Positions 1 through 12,075 of a stretch of DNA of 64,000 bases are shown here, piece by piece. The DNA is taken from positions 13,781,544 through 13,845,543 of the forward strand of contig CM041541.1 in the NCBI GenBank assembly GCA_023238725.1. Reading direction: 5' to 3'. Every line of letters begins with the position of its first letter. The first letter of the stretch is position 1. The stretch comes from Scortum barcoo (Eukaryota > Chordata > Actinopteri > Centrarchiformes > Terapontidae). Made by a program: the position numbers and the translations under genes. The notes below the pieces were generated by a model. It ran no database searches. It was not told the DNA's origin and saw only the letters and a program-made list of their open reading frames with translations.

Positions 1-738
1 GTTCAGCCTCTGTCAACATTGTCTGTCTGTAATCAACACTTTAACTCAGAGGACCTTTAGCTCGTGTTTGTCTCTGTGTGGACAGACATCATGTGAGCTA
101 ATTCTTCATGATTCCTCCACAGAGTCCACCAGGAGAGCTCAGAGGTTCCCTGTGGTCAGTCTGCCCAGCAGCATCAAACACACCTGGACTCCATATTTAT
201 GGTCTGTACATGTACAACAACTACTTTTCCATCTGTTGTGTTCACAATAATCTCCATGCTGCACTTTGTAGACCAGTGGATTGTCAGTGTGTCCAACATG
301 GATCTGATGTTTGTTCCATGATTTTAGTCTGATGGTGTCGTTCATATAATCTTCTGTTCCAGCTGCTGGAGGAGAACATTGTCACTTTTGTGAAGAACGA
401 GCTGAAGAAGATCCAGAAGGCTTCTGACTTCAGATTACCCAGAATGCTTAGAGAGTCAGAGGGAGGATGAGGAGGTGTTGGACGGTGAGGATGAAGAGCA
501 GAGGAGGAGCAGCAGAGAGGCATTTCTGAAGATCACACTGCACTTCCTGAGGAGGATGAAGCAGGAGGAGCTGGCTGACTGTCTGCAGAGCAGTAAGAGT
601 ATTTCTCTAAAGATTTAACATGCTGGATAAATGGAACATTTCATGTCTCAAGAGATGAAGGGAAATATGTCTATAAATGTTTTATTTAAATTGTCATATT
701 TCATTGACTTATTGATGTTATTTGCTGTGTTCACTCAG

Positions 739-2546
739 AACATCTTACTGCAGTCTGTCAGCATAAACTTAAAACTAACCTGAAGAAGAAGTTCCAGTGT
801 GTGTTTGAGGGGATTGCTAAAGCAGGAAACCCAACCCTTCTGAACCAGATCTACACAGAGCTCTACATCACAGAGGGAGGGACTGCAGAGGTCAATGATG
901 AACATGAGGTCAGACAGATTGAAACAGCATCCAGGAAACCAAACAGACCAGAAACAATAATCAGACAAGAAGACATCGTTAAAGCCACGCCTGGAAGAGA
1001 TGAACCAATCAGAACAGTGATGACAAAGGGAGTGGCTGGCATTGGGAAAACAGTCTTAACACAGAAGTTCACTCTGGACTGGGCTGAAGACAAAGCCAAC
1101 CAGGACATACACTTCACATTTCCATTCACTTTCAGAGAGCTGAATGTGCTGAAAGAGAAAAAGTTCAGCTTGGTGGAACTTGTTCATCACTTCTTTACTG
1201 AAACCAAAGAAGCAGGAATCTGCAGGTTTGAAGAGTTCCAGGTTGTCTTCATCTTTGACGGTCTGGATGAGTGTCGACTTCCTCTGGACTTCCACAACAA
1301 TGAGATCCTGACTGATGTTACAGAGTCCACCTCGGTGGATGTGCTGCTGACAAACCTCATCAGGGGGAAACTGCTTCCCTCTGCTCGCCTCTGGATAATA
1401 ACCACACGACCTGCAGCAGCCAATCAGATCCCTCCTGAGTGTGTTGACATGGTGACAGAGGTCAGAGGGTTCACTGACCCTCAGAAGGAGGAGTACTTCA
1501 GGAAGAGATTCAGAGATGAGGAGCAGGCCAGCACAATCATCTCCCACATCAAGACATCACGAAGCCTCCACATCATGTGCCACATCCCAGTCTTCTGCTG
1601 GATCACTGCTACAGTTCTGGAGGATGTGTTGAAAACCAGAGAGGGAGGAGAGCTGCCCAAGACCCTGACTGAGATGTACATCCACTTCCTGGTGGTTCAG
1701 TCCAAAGTGAAGAACATCAAGTATGATGGAGGAGCTGAGACAGATCCACACTGGAGTCCAGAGAGCAGGAAGATGATTGAGTCTCTGGGAAAACTGGCTT
1801 TTGAGCAGCTGCAGAAAGGCAACCTGATCTTCTATGAATCAGACCTGACAGAGTGTGGCATCGATATCAGAGCAGCCTCAGTGTACTCAGGAGTGTTCAC
1901 ACAGATCTTTAAAGAGGAGAGAGGACTGTACCAGGACAAGGTTGTTCTGCTTCGTCCATCTGAGTGTTCAGGAGTTTCTGGCTGCTCTTCATGTCCATCT
2001 GACCTTCATCAACTCTGGAGTCAATCTGCTGTCAGAAGAACAATCAACCTCCCAGAAGTCTGAAACAAGAAAAAATGAATTTGCACTGACACACTTCTAC
2101 CAGAGTGCTGTGGACAAGGCCTTACAGAGTCCAAATGGACACCTTGACTTGTTCCTTCGCTTCCTGCTGGGACTTTCACTGCAGACCAATCAGACTCTCC
2201 TTCGAGGTCTGCTGCCACAGACAGGAAGTGACTCACAGGATATAGTCCAGTACATCAAGAAGAAGATTGACGAGACTCCCTCTGCAGAGAAAAGCATCAA
2301 TCTGTTCCACTGTCTGAATGAACTGAATGATCGTTCTCTAGTGGAGGAGATCCAAAAGTCCCTGAGTTCAGGAAGACATCTCCACAGATAAACTCTCTCC
2401 TGCTCAGTGGTCAGCTCTGGTCTTCATCTTATGCTGTCATCAGAAAAATGATCTGGATGTGTCTTTGACCTGAAGAAATACTCTGCTTCAGAGGAGGCTC
2501 TTCTGAGGTCTGCCTGCCCAGTGGTCAAAGCCTCCAACAAAGCTCT
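739..2546 (+). CDS. FISNA-NACHT exon of NLR A
   Basis: Large exon beginning after a tcactcag acceptor and ending at CTCT|GTAAGT. The frame stays open from the exon start to about 1940. It contains the fish-specific NACHT-associated region (reads QCVFEGIAKAGNP), Walker A GVAGIGKT at 1029-1052 and Walker B VVFIFDGLDE at 1242-1271, followed by winged-helix and helical NLR regions. NACHT domains bind ATP/dATP and drive oligomerisation. An added base in the run at about 1942 (GGTTGTTC where B has GGTGTTC) shifts the frame. The second part (FCFVHLSVQEFLAALHV) continues in another frame to 2391, and small indels follow to the exon end. Confidence 0.85.
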
Positions 2547-2548
2547 GT

Positions 2549-2560
2549 AAGTAGGGATTT
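2549..2560 (+). repeat. Left target-site duplication of Rex3-A
   Basis: aagtagggattt directly follows the GT of the donor of the NACHT exon (GT at 2547-2548) and recurs at 6010-6021 on the other side of the Rex3 element. Confidence 0.85.
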
Positions 2561-5500
2561 CCATCCATCCATCCATCTTCTTTATCCGCTTGGTCCGGGA
2601 CCGGGTCGCTGGAGGCAGCAGTCTGAGCAGAGATGCCCAGACTTCCCTCACCCCAGACACTTCCTCCAGCTCTTCCGGGGGGACTCCCAAGGCGTTCCCA
2701 GGCCAGCCGAGAGACATAGTCTCTCCAGCATGTCCTGGGTCTTCCCCAGGAGGCCTCCTCCCAGTGGGACATGCCTGGAACACCTCCCTAGGGAGGCGTC
2801 CAGGGGGCATCCTGAAAAAGATGCCCAAGCCACCTCAGCTGACTCCTCTCGATGCAAAGGAAGCAGCGGCTCTACTCCTAGCTCCTCCCGAAGTGACCGA
2901 GCTTCTCACCCTATCTCTAAGGGAGCGCCCAGCCACCCTGCGGAGGAAACTCATTTCGGCCGCTTGTATCCACGATCTTGTCCTTTCGGTCATTACCCAA
3001 AGTTCATGACCATAGGTGAGGTGGGAAGCGTAGATTGACCGGTAAATCGAGAGCTTCGCACTTTACCGACTCAGCTCCTTCTTCACCACGACGGTCCGGT
3101 ACACCGACCGCATAACTGCGGACGCTGCACCAATCTGCCTGTCAATCTCACGCTCCATCTTTCCCTCACTCGTGAACAAGACCCCGAGATACTTGAACTC
3201 CTCCACTTGAGGCAGGACCTCTCCACTCACCCGGAGAGGGCACGCCACCCTTTTCCGGTCGAGAACCATGGCCTCGGATTTGGAGGTGCTGATTCCCATC
3301 CCAGCCGCTTCACACTCGGCTGCAAACCGCACTCCAGCACATGCTGAAGGTCCTGGCCTGAAGAAGCCAACAGGACAACATCATCTGCAAAAAGCAGAGA
3401 TGAAATCCTGTGGTTCCCAAACCGGACTCCCTCCAGCCCCTGGCTACGCCTAGAAATCCTGTCCATAAAGATTATGAACAGGACCGGTGACAAAGGGCAG
3501 CCCTGCCAGAGTCCAACATGCACTGGGAACAGGTCTGACTTACTGCCGGCAATGCGAACCAAGCTCCTGCTCCGGTCGCATTACAGAGACCGAACAGCCC
3601 TTAGCAAAGGCCCCGGACCCCATACTCGCGGAGCACCCCCCACAGAATACCACGAGGGACACAGTCGAATGCCTTCTCCAGATCCACAAAGCACATGTGG
3701 ACTGGTTGGGCAAACTCCCATAAACCCTCCAGCACCTGGTGGAGGGTATAGAGCTGGTCCAGTGTTAGCCACCACGACCGGGACGAAAATCCGCATTGTT
3801 CCTCCTGAATCCGAGGGTCGACTATCGGCCGAATTCTCCTCTCCAGTACCCTGGCGTAGAACTTCCCGGGGAGGCTGAGAAGTGTGATCCCCTGTAGTTG
3901 GAATACACTGCTCTCCGGTCCCCCTTTTTAAAAAGAGGGACCACCACCCCAGTTTGCCACTCCAGAGGCACTGTCCCACAACCTCCATGCAATGTTGCAG
4001 AGGCGTGTCAGCCAAGACAGCCCCACAACATCCAGAGACTTGAGGTACTCAGGGCGGATCTCATCCATCCACCCAGGCGCCTTGCCACCGAGGAGCTTAC
4101 GAACTACCTCAGTGACTTGGCTTGGGTGATGGACGAGTCCACCTCAGAGTCCCCAGCCTCTGCTTCCTCATTGGAAGGCAAGTCGGTGGGATTGAGGAGA
4201 TCCTCGAAGTATTTCCTTCCACCGTCCGAGAATGTCCCCAGTCGAGGTCAACAGCTCCCCACCTGCACTGTAAACAGTGTTGGCAGAGTACTGCTTCCCC
4301 CTTCTGAGGCGCCGGACGGTTTGCCAGAATCTCTTCGAGGCCGACCACCGATAGTCCTCCTCCATGGCCTCACCACCGAACTCCTCCCAGACCCGAAGTT
4401 TTTGCCTCCAGGACCGTCCGGGCTGCACGGCTTGCTTGGCCTGCCGGTACCTGTCAACTGCGTCAGGAGTCCCACAGGCCAACATGGTCCGGTAGGACTC
4501 CTTCTTCAGCCTGACGGCATCCCTTACTTCCGGTGTCCACCACCACCGGGTTCGGGGATTGCCACCACGACAGGCACCAGAGACCTTGCGTCCACAACTT
4601 CGAACTGCCGCGTCGACAATGGAGGCAGAGAGAACATGGTCCACTCGGACTCAATGTCCCCAGCCTCCCTCGGAATCTGTGAGAAGCTCTTCCGGAGGTG
4701 GGAGTTGAAGACCTCCCTGACAGAGGGCTCGGCCAGACGTTCCCAACAGATCCTCACAATGTACGTTTGAGTCTGCCAGGTCTGTCCAACTTCCTCCTCT
4801 GCCAGCGGATCCAACTCTCAACACCAGGTGGTGATCGGTTGACAAGCTCAGCCCCTCTCTTTACCCGAGTGTCCAAGACATACGGCCGGAGATCAGATGA
4901 AACGACAACAAAAAGTCGATCATCGACCTCCAGCCTAGGGTGTCCTGGTGCCCATGTGCACTGATGGACACCCTTATGCTCAAACATGGTGTTCGTTATG
5001 GACAAACTGTGACTAGCACAGAAGTCCAATAACAGAACACTGCTCGGGTTCAGATCGGGGAGGCCGTTCCTCCCGATCACGCCCCTCCAGGTATCACTGT
5101 GCATGCCCACGTGAGCGTTGAAGTCCCCAGTAGAACAATGGAGTCCCCAGTCGGAGCACTATAAAGTACCCCTCCCAGGGACTCCAAGAAGGCCGGGTAC
5201 TCTGTACTGCTGTTCGGCCCGTAGGCACAAATAACAAGCAAGAGACCTATCCCCAACCGAAGGCAAGGCAGGGAAGGCGACCCTCTCGTTCACCGGGGTG
5301 AACTCCAACACATGGCGGCTGAGCTGGGAGAGCTATAAGCAAGCCCACACCAGCTCGCCGCCCGCTCACCCTGGGCAACTCCAGAGTAGTGGAGGGTCCA
5401 GCCCCTCTCAAGGAGCTGGGTTCCAGAGCCCAAGCTATGCATGGAGGTGAGCCCGACTATCTCTAGCCGGTACCTCTCAACCTCCCGCACGAGCTCAGGC

Positions 5501-6009
5501 TCCTTCCCCCCCAGCGAGGTGACATTCCATGTCCCTATTGCCAGAGTTTTGTTCCAGGGATTGGGTCGTGAGAGGCCCCTGCCACGACTGCTACCCAAAC
5601 CCAAACCACATTGCACTACCGGCCCCTCATGGACCTTCCTGCAGGTGGTGGTGAGCCTACTGGAAGGCGGGCCCACGTCGCCATTTCGGGCTGAGCCCGG
5701 CCGGGTCCCGTGGGCAAAGACCCAGGCCACCTGCCACCAGCCAGCCAGTGCTCGCCTGCGAGCCCCAACCCCAGGCCTGGCTCCAGGGTGGGGCCCAGTA
5801 ATGCGCCAATCCAGGCGGCACGTAACGGTCCTTGATGTTCTTCTTTTCATGATGGGCTTGTGAACCGCTCTTAGTCTGGCTCGTCACCTAGGACCTGTTT
5901 GCCATGGGAGACCCTACCAGGGGCGTAATGCCCCCTGACAACATAGCTCCTAGGATCATTCGGGCACACAAACCCCTCCACCACAGTAAGGTGGCGGTTC
6001 AAGGAGGGG
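2561..6009 (-). mobile_element. Rex3 (RTE-clade LINE), near full length, antisense to NLR A
   Basis: Non-LTR retrotransposon read on the minus strand. Endonuclease-like sequence (GTWNVTSLGG about 5540; FCASHSL near 5010) is followed by reverse transcriptase with the FADDVVLLAS catalytic motif at about 3373-3400 and the QGCPLSPVLF motif about 3500. The segment cggtgacaaagggcagccct at 3484-3503 matches the published Rex3 RTX3-F3 primer site, and the RTX3-R3 site lies near 3940. The 3' end carries GATGGATGG repeats (plus strand ccatccatcc at 2561), as known for Rex3. Frames are broken at many points, so it is inactive. It is flanked by a perfect 12-bp duplication. Confidence 0.92.
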
Positions 6010-6021
6010 AAGTAGGGATTT
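6010..6021 (+). repeat. Right target-site duplication of Rex3-A
   Basis: aagtagggattt, the same 12 bases as at 2549-2560. It marks the 5' end of the element. Confidence 0.85.
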
Positions 6022-6109
6022 ATTAAATATTATTATATACTCTGCTATCTCTGCTTCAGAGAAAAAAATACATAACTTACATTTACCTTCTTTATTATTG
6101 TTTCTCTAG

Positions 6110-6289
6110 ACTGAGTTACTGTAACCTCTCAGAGAGAAGCTGTGAAGCTCTGTCCTTCAGTTCTCAGCTCCCAGTCCTCTAGTCTGAGAGAGCTGGACCT
6201 GAGTAACAACAACCTGCAGGATTCAGGACTGAAGCTGCTGTCTGCTGGACTGGAGAGTCCGCACTTCATTGTACACTGGAAACTCTCAG
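6110..6289 (+). CDS. LRR exon 1 of NLR A
   Basis: Exon of about 174-180 bases after a tctctag acceptor. It encodes a ribonuclease-inhibitor type leucine-rich repeat (LSYCNLSERSCEAL, then SSSLRELDLSNNNLQDSG in another frame). An extra T near 6153 separates the two frames. Fish NLRs carry one such LRR per exon with symmetric phase. Confidence 0.8.
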
Positions 6290-7069
6290 GTCAGGATTCG
6301 TTAACCCATTCAAACGACGACCATTTAAAATCTAATTCATATTAGAGGACAAACAGCTACCATGTGAAGGATTGTGTCTGCTAATTTAATTAGTTAAAGG
6401 ACTTTCAACCCCAGTTCAAAGAATCACTTTGCATATTGATTTTTCATAATATTTTTGTTTGTCTTGTTGAAATACAGATAATAAATCCTAGAGATGATTT
6501 TAAAGATTTATTCTAATTTGTATGTGGACCAAAATATGCCTGAAGTAAAACCCTGTGTGGTGCTGTTTCCTTAATCCTGCTCTTGCCTACACCCAAAAAC
6601 TGTAAGGCTTGAAGTATGGTGAAATAGTACACCTGTCAACAGGCACGGTCATGCAATTAGTGACAGTAAATTCGTAAATTGTGTGAAAATAAATTCTTGA
6701 ATCAAGAGTTCACTCCAGAAGAAAGCAGTGCAGTGAACAGTAACTAATTTTCATCAAAATGAGCCATCCTCATCCTCATCCCCAGCAGCATGTCTCTATG
6801 GATGGTTAGTCCATCTGTCATTTTGGTCCATGTTGGTTCAACATCTCAAGTCTATATATCCCCTTACATTACATTATTTTTTAAAATGTGGATTCAGATA
6901 TTCCTGCAAATGCAGTGCTTAAGTTCACGTACTACAATTGCTCTATTAAAGTTCATTAAAATATTAGCTGAAAGAATTGGTCTAAAAGGCTTCATAGTCT
7001 GCACAGGCCCACTTTGGTTTGTGATTTATTTTCATGAATAAATATGTATGTTGTTTTGTGTTTTTGCAG
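6290..7069 (+). other. Intron of NLR A, nothing recognised
   Basis: AT-rich intron between the two LRR exons. Open frames inside it show no family signature. Confidence 0.6.
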
Positions 7070-7245
7070 GCTGTCAGGCTGTCTGATCACAGAGGATCAG
7101 GCTGTGCTTCTCTGGCCTCAGCTCTGAAGTCCAACCCCTCCCATCTGAGAGAGCTGGACCTGAGCTACAATCATCCAGGAGACTCAGGAGTGAAGCTACT
7201 GTCTGCTGGACAGGAGAATCCACACTGGAGATTGGACACTCTGAG
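7070..7245 (+). CDS. LRR exon 2 of NLR A
   Basis: Acceptor tttttgcag, donor ctgag|gtatg. It encodes LSGCLITE then ALKSNPSHLRELDLSYNHPG, the second LRR. Two extra bases near 7103 (gaggatcagg versus gaggaagg in B) shift the frame at the start; the rest is the canonical LRR frame. Confidence 0.8.
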
Positions 7246-8655
7246 GTATGAAGAGGCCTGCTGTTGCACATACAGTCTGATAGAGAAGATGTTTTTCGTT
7301 CATGGAGGATATGAGTGTGGTGCTGCACATTGCCACGTTAATGCTTCAGTAAAGACTAATCACTGTCAGATCAACAGAGATTTGAGTTTCATGGACTTGT
7401 GTGCTCTTTCATTTATTATTTTGTTGCTACAGTGGTTTCTTGGAGCGGCCTGCTCTAGTTGAAATGATGGAGTAGTTCAGGCGTCTTCTTCCAGTTCAGG
7501 TTTCTCTGTGAGTGGTCTCCTGAAGCCAATTCAGCAAGCTAGTAAATGAATAAAAGGGTGCAATTATTGATTTACCGAGATGTTGTAGATATTTGGACAT
7601 TATTCAAACAATATAAAGAACTGCATTGCTCGTTTACTCAGGAACTTTATCTAATACCATATAACATATTAAGACTTTTATTTAGCAAATAGGAAGAGGT
7701 ATATACTTATTTTCTGTATATTCAGTGTTTTTATTTAGAAGACCCTCTACAACAGACTTTATAAATGTTGTAATGAAAGACGATGTTTCTTTTATTTATT
7801 ACTTGTTTATTTATTACTTGTTTGGATGGCTTTTATTTCGTTTAGTTTACCCTTGAAGCCAGAGGTTTTCAAGTTATCTTGGCTCAGCTGTTGAGTTTCT
7901 GTGGGAACAAGCAACATAGGGGGGGCAAACAGCCTCAGACTATGAACACCCCCCCGCCCCCCCCCCGCCCCCCCCCCACGCCCTCACTGAGCTACACATA
8001 ATCCCTCCATGTTTTAAATTTAATTATTTTGATTTGATGTATTTCATTTTTTATATTTTATTGTTTTCTCTCACCTTGCATAGTTATCTGTATTTGTAAG
8101 TAAAATATTATAATAAAGAGTCCTTATTTGTGCTTTAATGACATCAAACATGAGGTGTGCAGCTCAGTGGAGATACAAGTTATCCTGACAGTCGTTCTTA
8201 CTGCTGTAATACACATCACAGGTATCAGCTCAACACCAAAGCACAGTCACATGAAGACGCAGAAAACATCCAGCACATGAAATGATGCTGTTTCTCTCAG
8301 AAAGAAGTTTTCTGACACTTGTGAGGTTTTGGAGGGAAACAGTCAGGAGAGTGTGTGTCACTTGGTTTGATGGCAGAGGTCTGGAACAAGGACTGCTTTT
8401 GAAGCGGGACTCTTAATGGAGACGGGATGATCCAAAAAGAGCTTTGTGTGTGTTGTCCTCCTCTTTCACACACACCAACATCCTGTGGGTCACTCTCAGT
8501 GTATGAGGAGAGTGGCAGAGCTGAAGAGGTTCAGGGGGAGCAGGGAGAAGCAGGCCGGATGCACATATTGTGTTGATGTGTCTGAGAGTGATGTAATGTC
8601 CATGTTTGCATGCTGAAAGAGGATGTGCTGCTCTGACCCCCCCTCCTCCTTTCAG
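7246..8655 (+). other. Intron of NLR A with C-rich tract
   Basis: No exon seen. It contains a C-run interrupted by single G at about 7949-7978, which is prone to length error. The rest is AT-rich intron. Confidence 0.6.
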
Positions 8656-8702
8656 GGTGGAGCCTGCTGGAGTCCGATGGTTGACACCAGGTCTGAGGAA
8701 GT
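8656..8702 (+). CDS. Short linker exon of NLR A before PRY-SPRY
   Basis: 47-base exon (VEPAGVRWLTPGLRK), acceptor ctttcag, donor AAGT|gtaag. Exactly the same length as in B (21933-21979). In E it is 48 bases. Confidence 0.8.
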
Positions 8703-8870
8703 GTAAGTGTGTTTTTCATTTCATTCATGGAAACAAAGCAGCACACATTCAACCATCTTCAGACTGTGACATCACTCATTCAAATCTCTGATGTCATCAT
8801 CAAACTGCCAATCAATAAACAGATGATCGATCAATAACTGCAGCTGTATTGTGTCTTGTTCTCTCATCAG

Positions 8871-9413
8871 ATTCCTGTGAACTCACAGTCGACACAAACA
8901 CAGTAAACAGAAAGATCAAACTGTCTGACAACAACAGGAAGATGACATGTGTGAAGGAGGATCAGTCATATCCTGATCATCCAGACAGATTTGAGTGGTG
9001 TCCTCAGCTTCTGTGTGAAACTGGTCTGACTGGTTCGCTGTTACTGGGAGGTCGAGTGGAGAGGAAGAGTTGAAATATCAGTGAGCTACAGAGGAATCAG
9101 AAGGAGAGGAGGCAGTAGAGACTGTGAGTTTGGATTTAATGATCAGTCCTGGAGTCTGAGCTGCTCTGATGCTGGTGCTGGTTACTCTGTCAGGCAGAAT
9201 AAGAGAACAACATCCATCTCCTCCTCCTCCTCCTCCTCTGTCTCTCACAGAGTAGCAGTGTATGTGGACTGTCCTGCTGGCACTCTGTCCTTCTACAGAG
9301 TCTCCTCTGACACACTGATCCACCTCCACACCTTCAACACCACATTCACTGAACCTCTTTATCCTGGATTTGGACTCTGGTCTGGTTCCTCAGTGTCTCT
9401 GTGTCCTCTGTAG
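8871..9413 (+). CDS. PRY-SPRY (B30.2) exon of NLR A
   Basis: Terminal exon starting after ctctcatcag and ending at a TAG stop. It encodes PRY (SCELTVDTNTVNRKIKLS) and SPRY (GTLSFYRVSSDTLIHLH, TEPLYPGFGLWSGSSVSLC). Fish NLR B30.2 domains are thought to bind ligands or partner proteins. One extra base near 9036 (ggttcgctg versus ggtcgctg in B) shifts the frame before CYWEVEW. A TCC-repeat codes a poly-serine loop near 9220-9240. Confidence 0.85.
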
Positions 9414-9520
9414 GAGGGAGAGTCTCCTCCTGTTAGAGAAACATTCTCACTGCTGAACAGATCAATCGAGTGTTCAGAATGAGACAGCTGATGTTATTTT
9501 TCTCCAATGTGATCACATGT

Positions 9521-9685
9521 ACAGTCAAGCCTGAAATTATTCATACCCCTGGCAAATTTTGTTCAAATGTAAATAAAAGCTGAGAAATAATTTTTTTCCA
9601 CAGTGATGCCTCTTGTACATCGTCTTCATTATCTTTTGGGAGAAGCCTGTGTCATTTCCGGTCAAAAAAAACTTGCTGGTTTTTC
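9521..9685 (+). mobile_element. Truncated Tc1/mariner-like terminal fragment
   Basis: Begins acagtcaagcctgaaattat and continues tcatacccctggcaaat, which resembles the terminal inverted repeat of a common fish Tc1-like family. No second terminus is found. It lies just downstream of the NLR A stop codon. Confidence 0.55.
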
Positions 9686-9690
9686 AAAAC

Positions 9691-9760
9691 CTCTTTATCC
9701 TGGATTTGGTTTCAGATTCTGGTCTGGTTCCTCATTGTCTCTGTGTCTTTTGTAGGACAC
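9691..9760 (+). repeat. Duplicated tail of the NLR A SPRY exon
   Basis: cctctttatcctggatttgg followed by tctggtctggttcctca repeats the end of the SPRY exon (9353-9412) about 340 bases downstream, on the far side of the Tc1-like fragment. It has no coding context. Confidence 0.75.
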
Positions 9761-11525
9761 CCCCCAGTCTCCTTCTGGGGGCACGATTTAGTCCTGGTCT
9801 GGTTCATTAGTGTCAGAAATTTTTCAGGTTCTTGTCCTAAATGAATTAATGAACTTTGTCTAAACTGATTGTTGGTGATTGAAAAGATTCCTCATTTCCA
9901 TTGTAAACTTCTTCCACTTCCAGTCCTTTCAAGATGAAGCTCTGATCATTAAATGGTGGGAATGTCGTTGACTTGGACTCTGTCATGTTTCCTTTGACTT
10001 CTGGCTGTTGTCGCAATAAAAGCATGATGTTCCTGTGAGTGTGTTTGTTGTCATTCTCAGGTCAGGACACTTGACATGATTCAGCTCAAACTTACAGTAT
10101 GATGCCAAAATGCTGTAGATGATGTTGTCCATAAAGAAACGTTTTTTTTTTTTTTTTCCATTTTCCTGCGGAAGAACTTGGCTGTCCTGCACAGAGTCTA
10201 GACCTGAAACCCATCCAGCATTGGAAAGACATCTTGATGAAAATGTCAAAGTTGAATTCTTCCAGTCCAGCAGAGGGCAGGATCATCCCTCTAATGAAAA
10301 ATTAGGTGAGTTGGAATTGTCTTAAACATGAATGTCAGAGAAGTAAACAGATTTTTATCACTCCAACATTTGACTCATGCACAAAGAAGAAACTGTCACA
10401 TTACACTACAGTGTGCAGGTTGCACACTCTTTCCTCTCATCAAGAGGAAGCACATAAAGGTTCAAAGTTGTGTTGGAAGAAACAAAACTGTCTGAAACAC
10501 AAAGTCACTAGGAAGCAACTATGTAAAAAATGATTAATTTATTTTATACAATCAATATTATACATGTTAGTGCAAGTCAAAGTGCTTCAGATGACTGACA
10601 ATTTGATAATACAAATAGGAAGAACAGCCAATAAAATTAATAAAAGGATTTTAAAAAATATAGAATGATGTTCATTATAATGAAATAGCAGATAAAAAAC
10701 AACAAAAAACCAATGCCATTCTGTAGAGTTAAGTTTTTAGTTTTTGTTTTAAAGATTTCAGAAATTTCCGCAGCTCTAAGATCTTCAGACTGTTTCAGTG
10801 ACTCAGAGCATCAAAGCTGAAAGCTGCTTCACCAAGGTTTTAGTTCTGCACTTTGGAACAACTAATAGACTCGTGTCTGAGGACCTGAGAGGCTGTACTG
10901 GTTGTACAACAGTATGGAAAGTCAGCTGGGTCATTATTCATCTCCTTTTCTTCTCTTTTAATTTAGTTTTATACCGGGAGCTGCATTTACAAAAGCAGTC
11001 GAACATCCGTGTACCTGCACACTATGACAGGCAGAAGGTGTTGTATGATCGCTGCCAGCGGAGGGTGGTGAGGAGCTTCAGCCTTTTATCTTTTAATTAA
11101 ATAAATATCAATTGTAAGTGCTTAACTAAATGAGCTCCTCCAGCAGGAATTAGTGAAGGTTCTTTACATCATGTTAAACTGAAATGTGATCAATATCTAA
11201 TAATCAGGATGCAGTGCCCAAAAAAATGATTTTGTTAGATGGAGCTTCACGTATCCATCTTGGATCAAGATTGAAATCATTCACCACCTCTGCAGTGGTC
11301 AAGCCCTGAAAAAACAGTAGAGACCACAGCCATTGTTGAAATCTTAAAAAACCATCAGTCTCTGAAGCTGGGTCATTGGGGGGTCGTTACCTGCCCAACC
11401 AACACTATTCTGACACGGTGAACGTCTTCACAACCGTCTGTGGGGTGAGGGAAGATGGCATCATGAGGGAATTCAGGCACAGACTCACAACAATTTTTAT
11501 CTGTCTTGGTTCAAAATTGCTTTTT
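9761..11525. other. Intergenic DNA between NLR A and B
   Basis: No gene seen. A T-run lies at 10141-10157. The stretch tccagtccagcagagggcag at 10260-10279, and sequence after it, recurs at 24789-24808 downstream of NLR B. The 3' flanks of A and B are therefore paralogous, which fits tandem duplication of the whole locus. Confidence 0.6.
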
Positions 11526-12075
11526 TTAATATTTACCTTGAACTCTAAGGCTTCTATGTAAGCGACGACCTTCCTGCTCAACATGACTGAGAGTTGAAGC
11601 AAAGATCAGCCAGTCGTCCAGAGAAGGCTGGATCAAATCAAAGATCTGAAGGGGGATTAAACTGCACCACCCTGGTGAAGACTCTGTGAGAGAAAGGCCA
11701 AATGTGAAGGACCTTGACTTGGCAGGCCTGCCTCTGTAAAGTGAACCGCAGAGACGGTCTGTGGTCTGAGCAGATGGGTACATGGAAGTATAGATAGATA
11801 GATAGATATACTTTATTGATAGGCATCTGTCCGGTGGTCAACATCTTGAAAGGCAGAACCTTCACAAAGATGTTTAGTCGTCTTAAGTCCAAGATGGAGC
11901 TCAGGCCACCGTCTTTTTTGGGAATGAGAAAGTTTGTGGAGTAGAACCCAGTGAGTTGTTCGCTGAAGTCTCCTTTGATAATCTCTTTGTGTAATATGAT
12001 TAAAATCTCTTCGGCCAAAATCTGTGCCTGGATTGGGTCCTTTACCACGTGGGCTTTCAACGTCCACCATCAAAT
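11526..12075 (-). mobile_element. DIRS-like reverse transcriptase fragment
   Basis: On the minus strand the reading STNFLIPKKDGG, ILDLRRLN, LPFKMLTTGQM, then YFHVPICSDHRPSLRF, and FDLIQPSLDDWLIFAS follows the order of reverse transcriptase motifs of DIRS1-like tyrosine-recombinase elements. Several frames are needed. Between MLTTG and YFHVP the expected catalytic stretch is missing and a GATA microsatellite is present instead. No recombinase or terminal repeat seen. Confidence 0.75.
11789..11820 (+). repeat. (GATA)n microsatellite inside the DIRS fragment
   Basis: tagatagatagatagatata followed by ctttattgat, replacing coding sequence of the DIRS-like reverse transcriptase. Confidence 0.7.

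Larger units (their letters stand above)
123..9413 (+). pseudogene. NLRC3-like NLR locus A (5' end outside window)
   Basis: Fish NLR receptor locus, by family a cytosolic innate immune sensor or regulator. Exons seen in order: 123-201 (reads VHQESSEV...), 363-592 (start of the FISNA region, LLEENIVTF), 739-2546 (FISNA, NACHT and helical domains), LRR exons 6110-6289 and 7070-7245, linker 8656-8702, and PRY-SPRY 8871-9413 ending at TAG. Exons 1-3 lie left of the window. A 3.45-kb Rex3 sits in the intron after the NACHT exon. The frame is broken near 415 (extra G), 1942, 2374, 2430-2460, 2510, 6153, 7103 and 9036, nearly all by one or two added bases. As written it cannot encode a full protein. 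Either it is a pseudogene or the consensus is unpolished; the exon order and splice sites are intact. Confidence 0.8.

Noticed and set aside
2590..5863. Plus-strand frames across the first Rex3 (for example 3898-4770)
   Set aside because: Antisense shadows of the minus-strand Rex3 protein.
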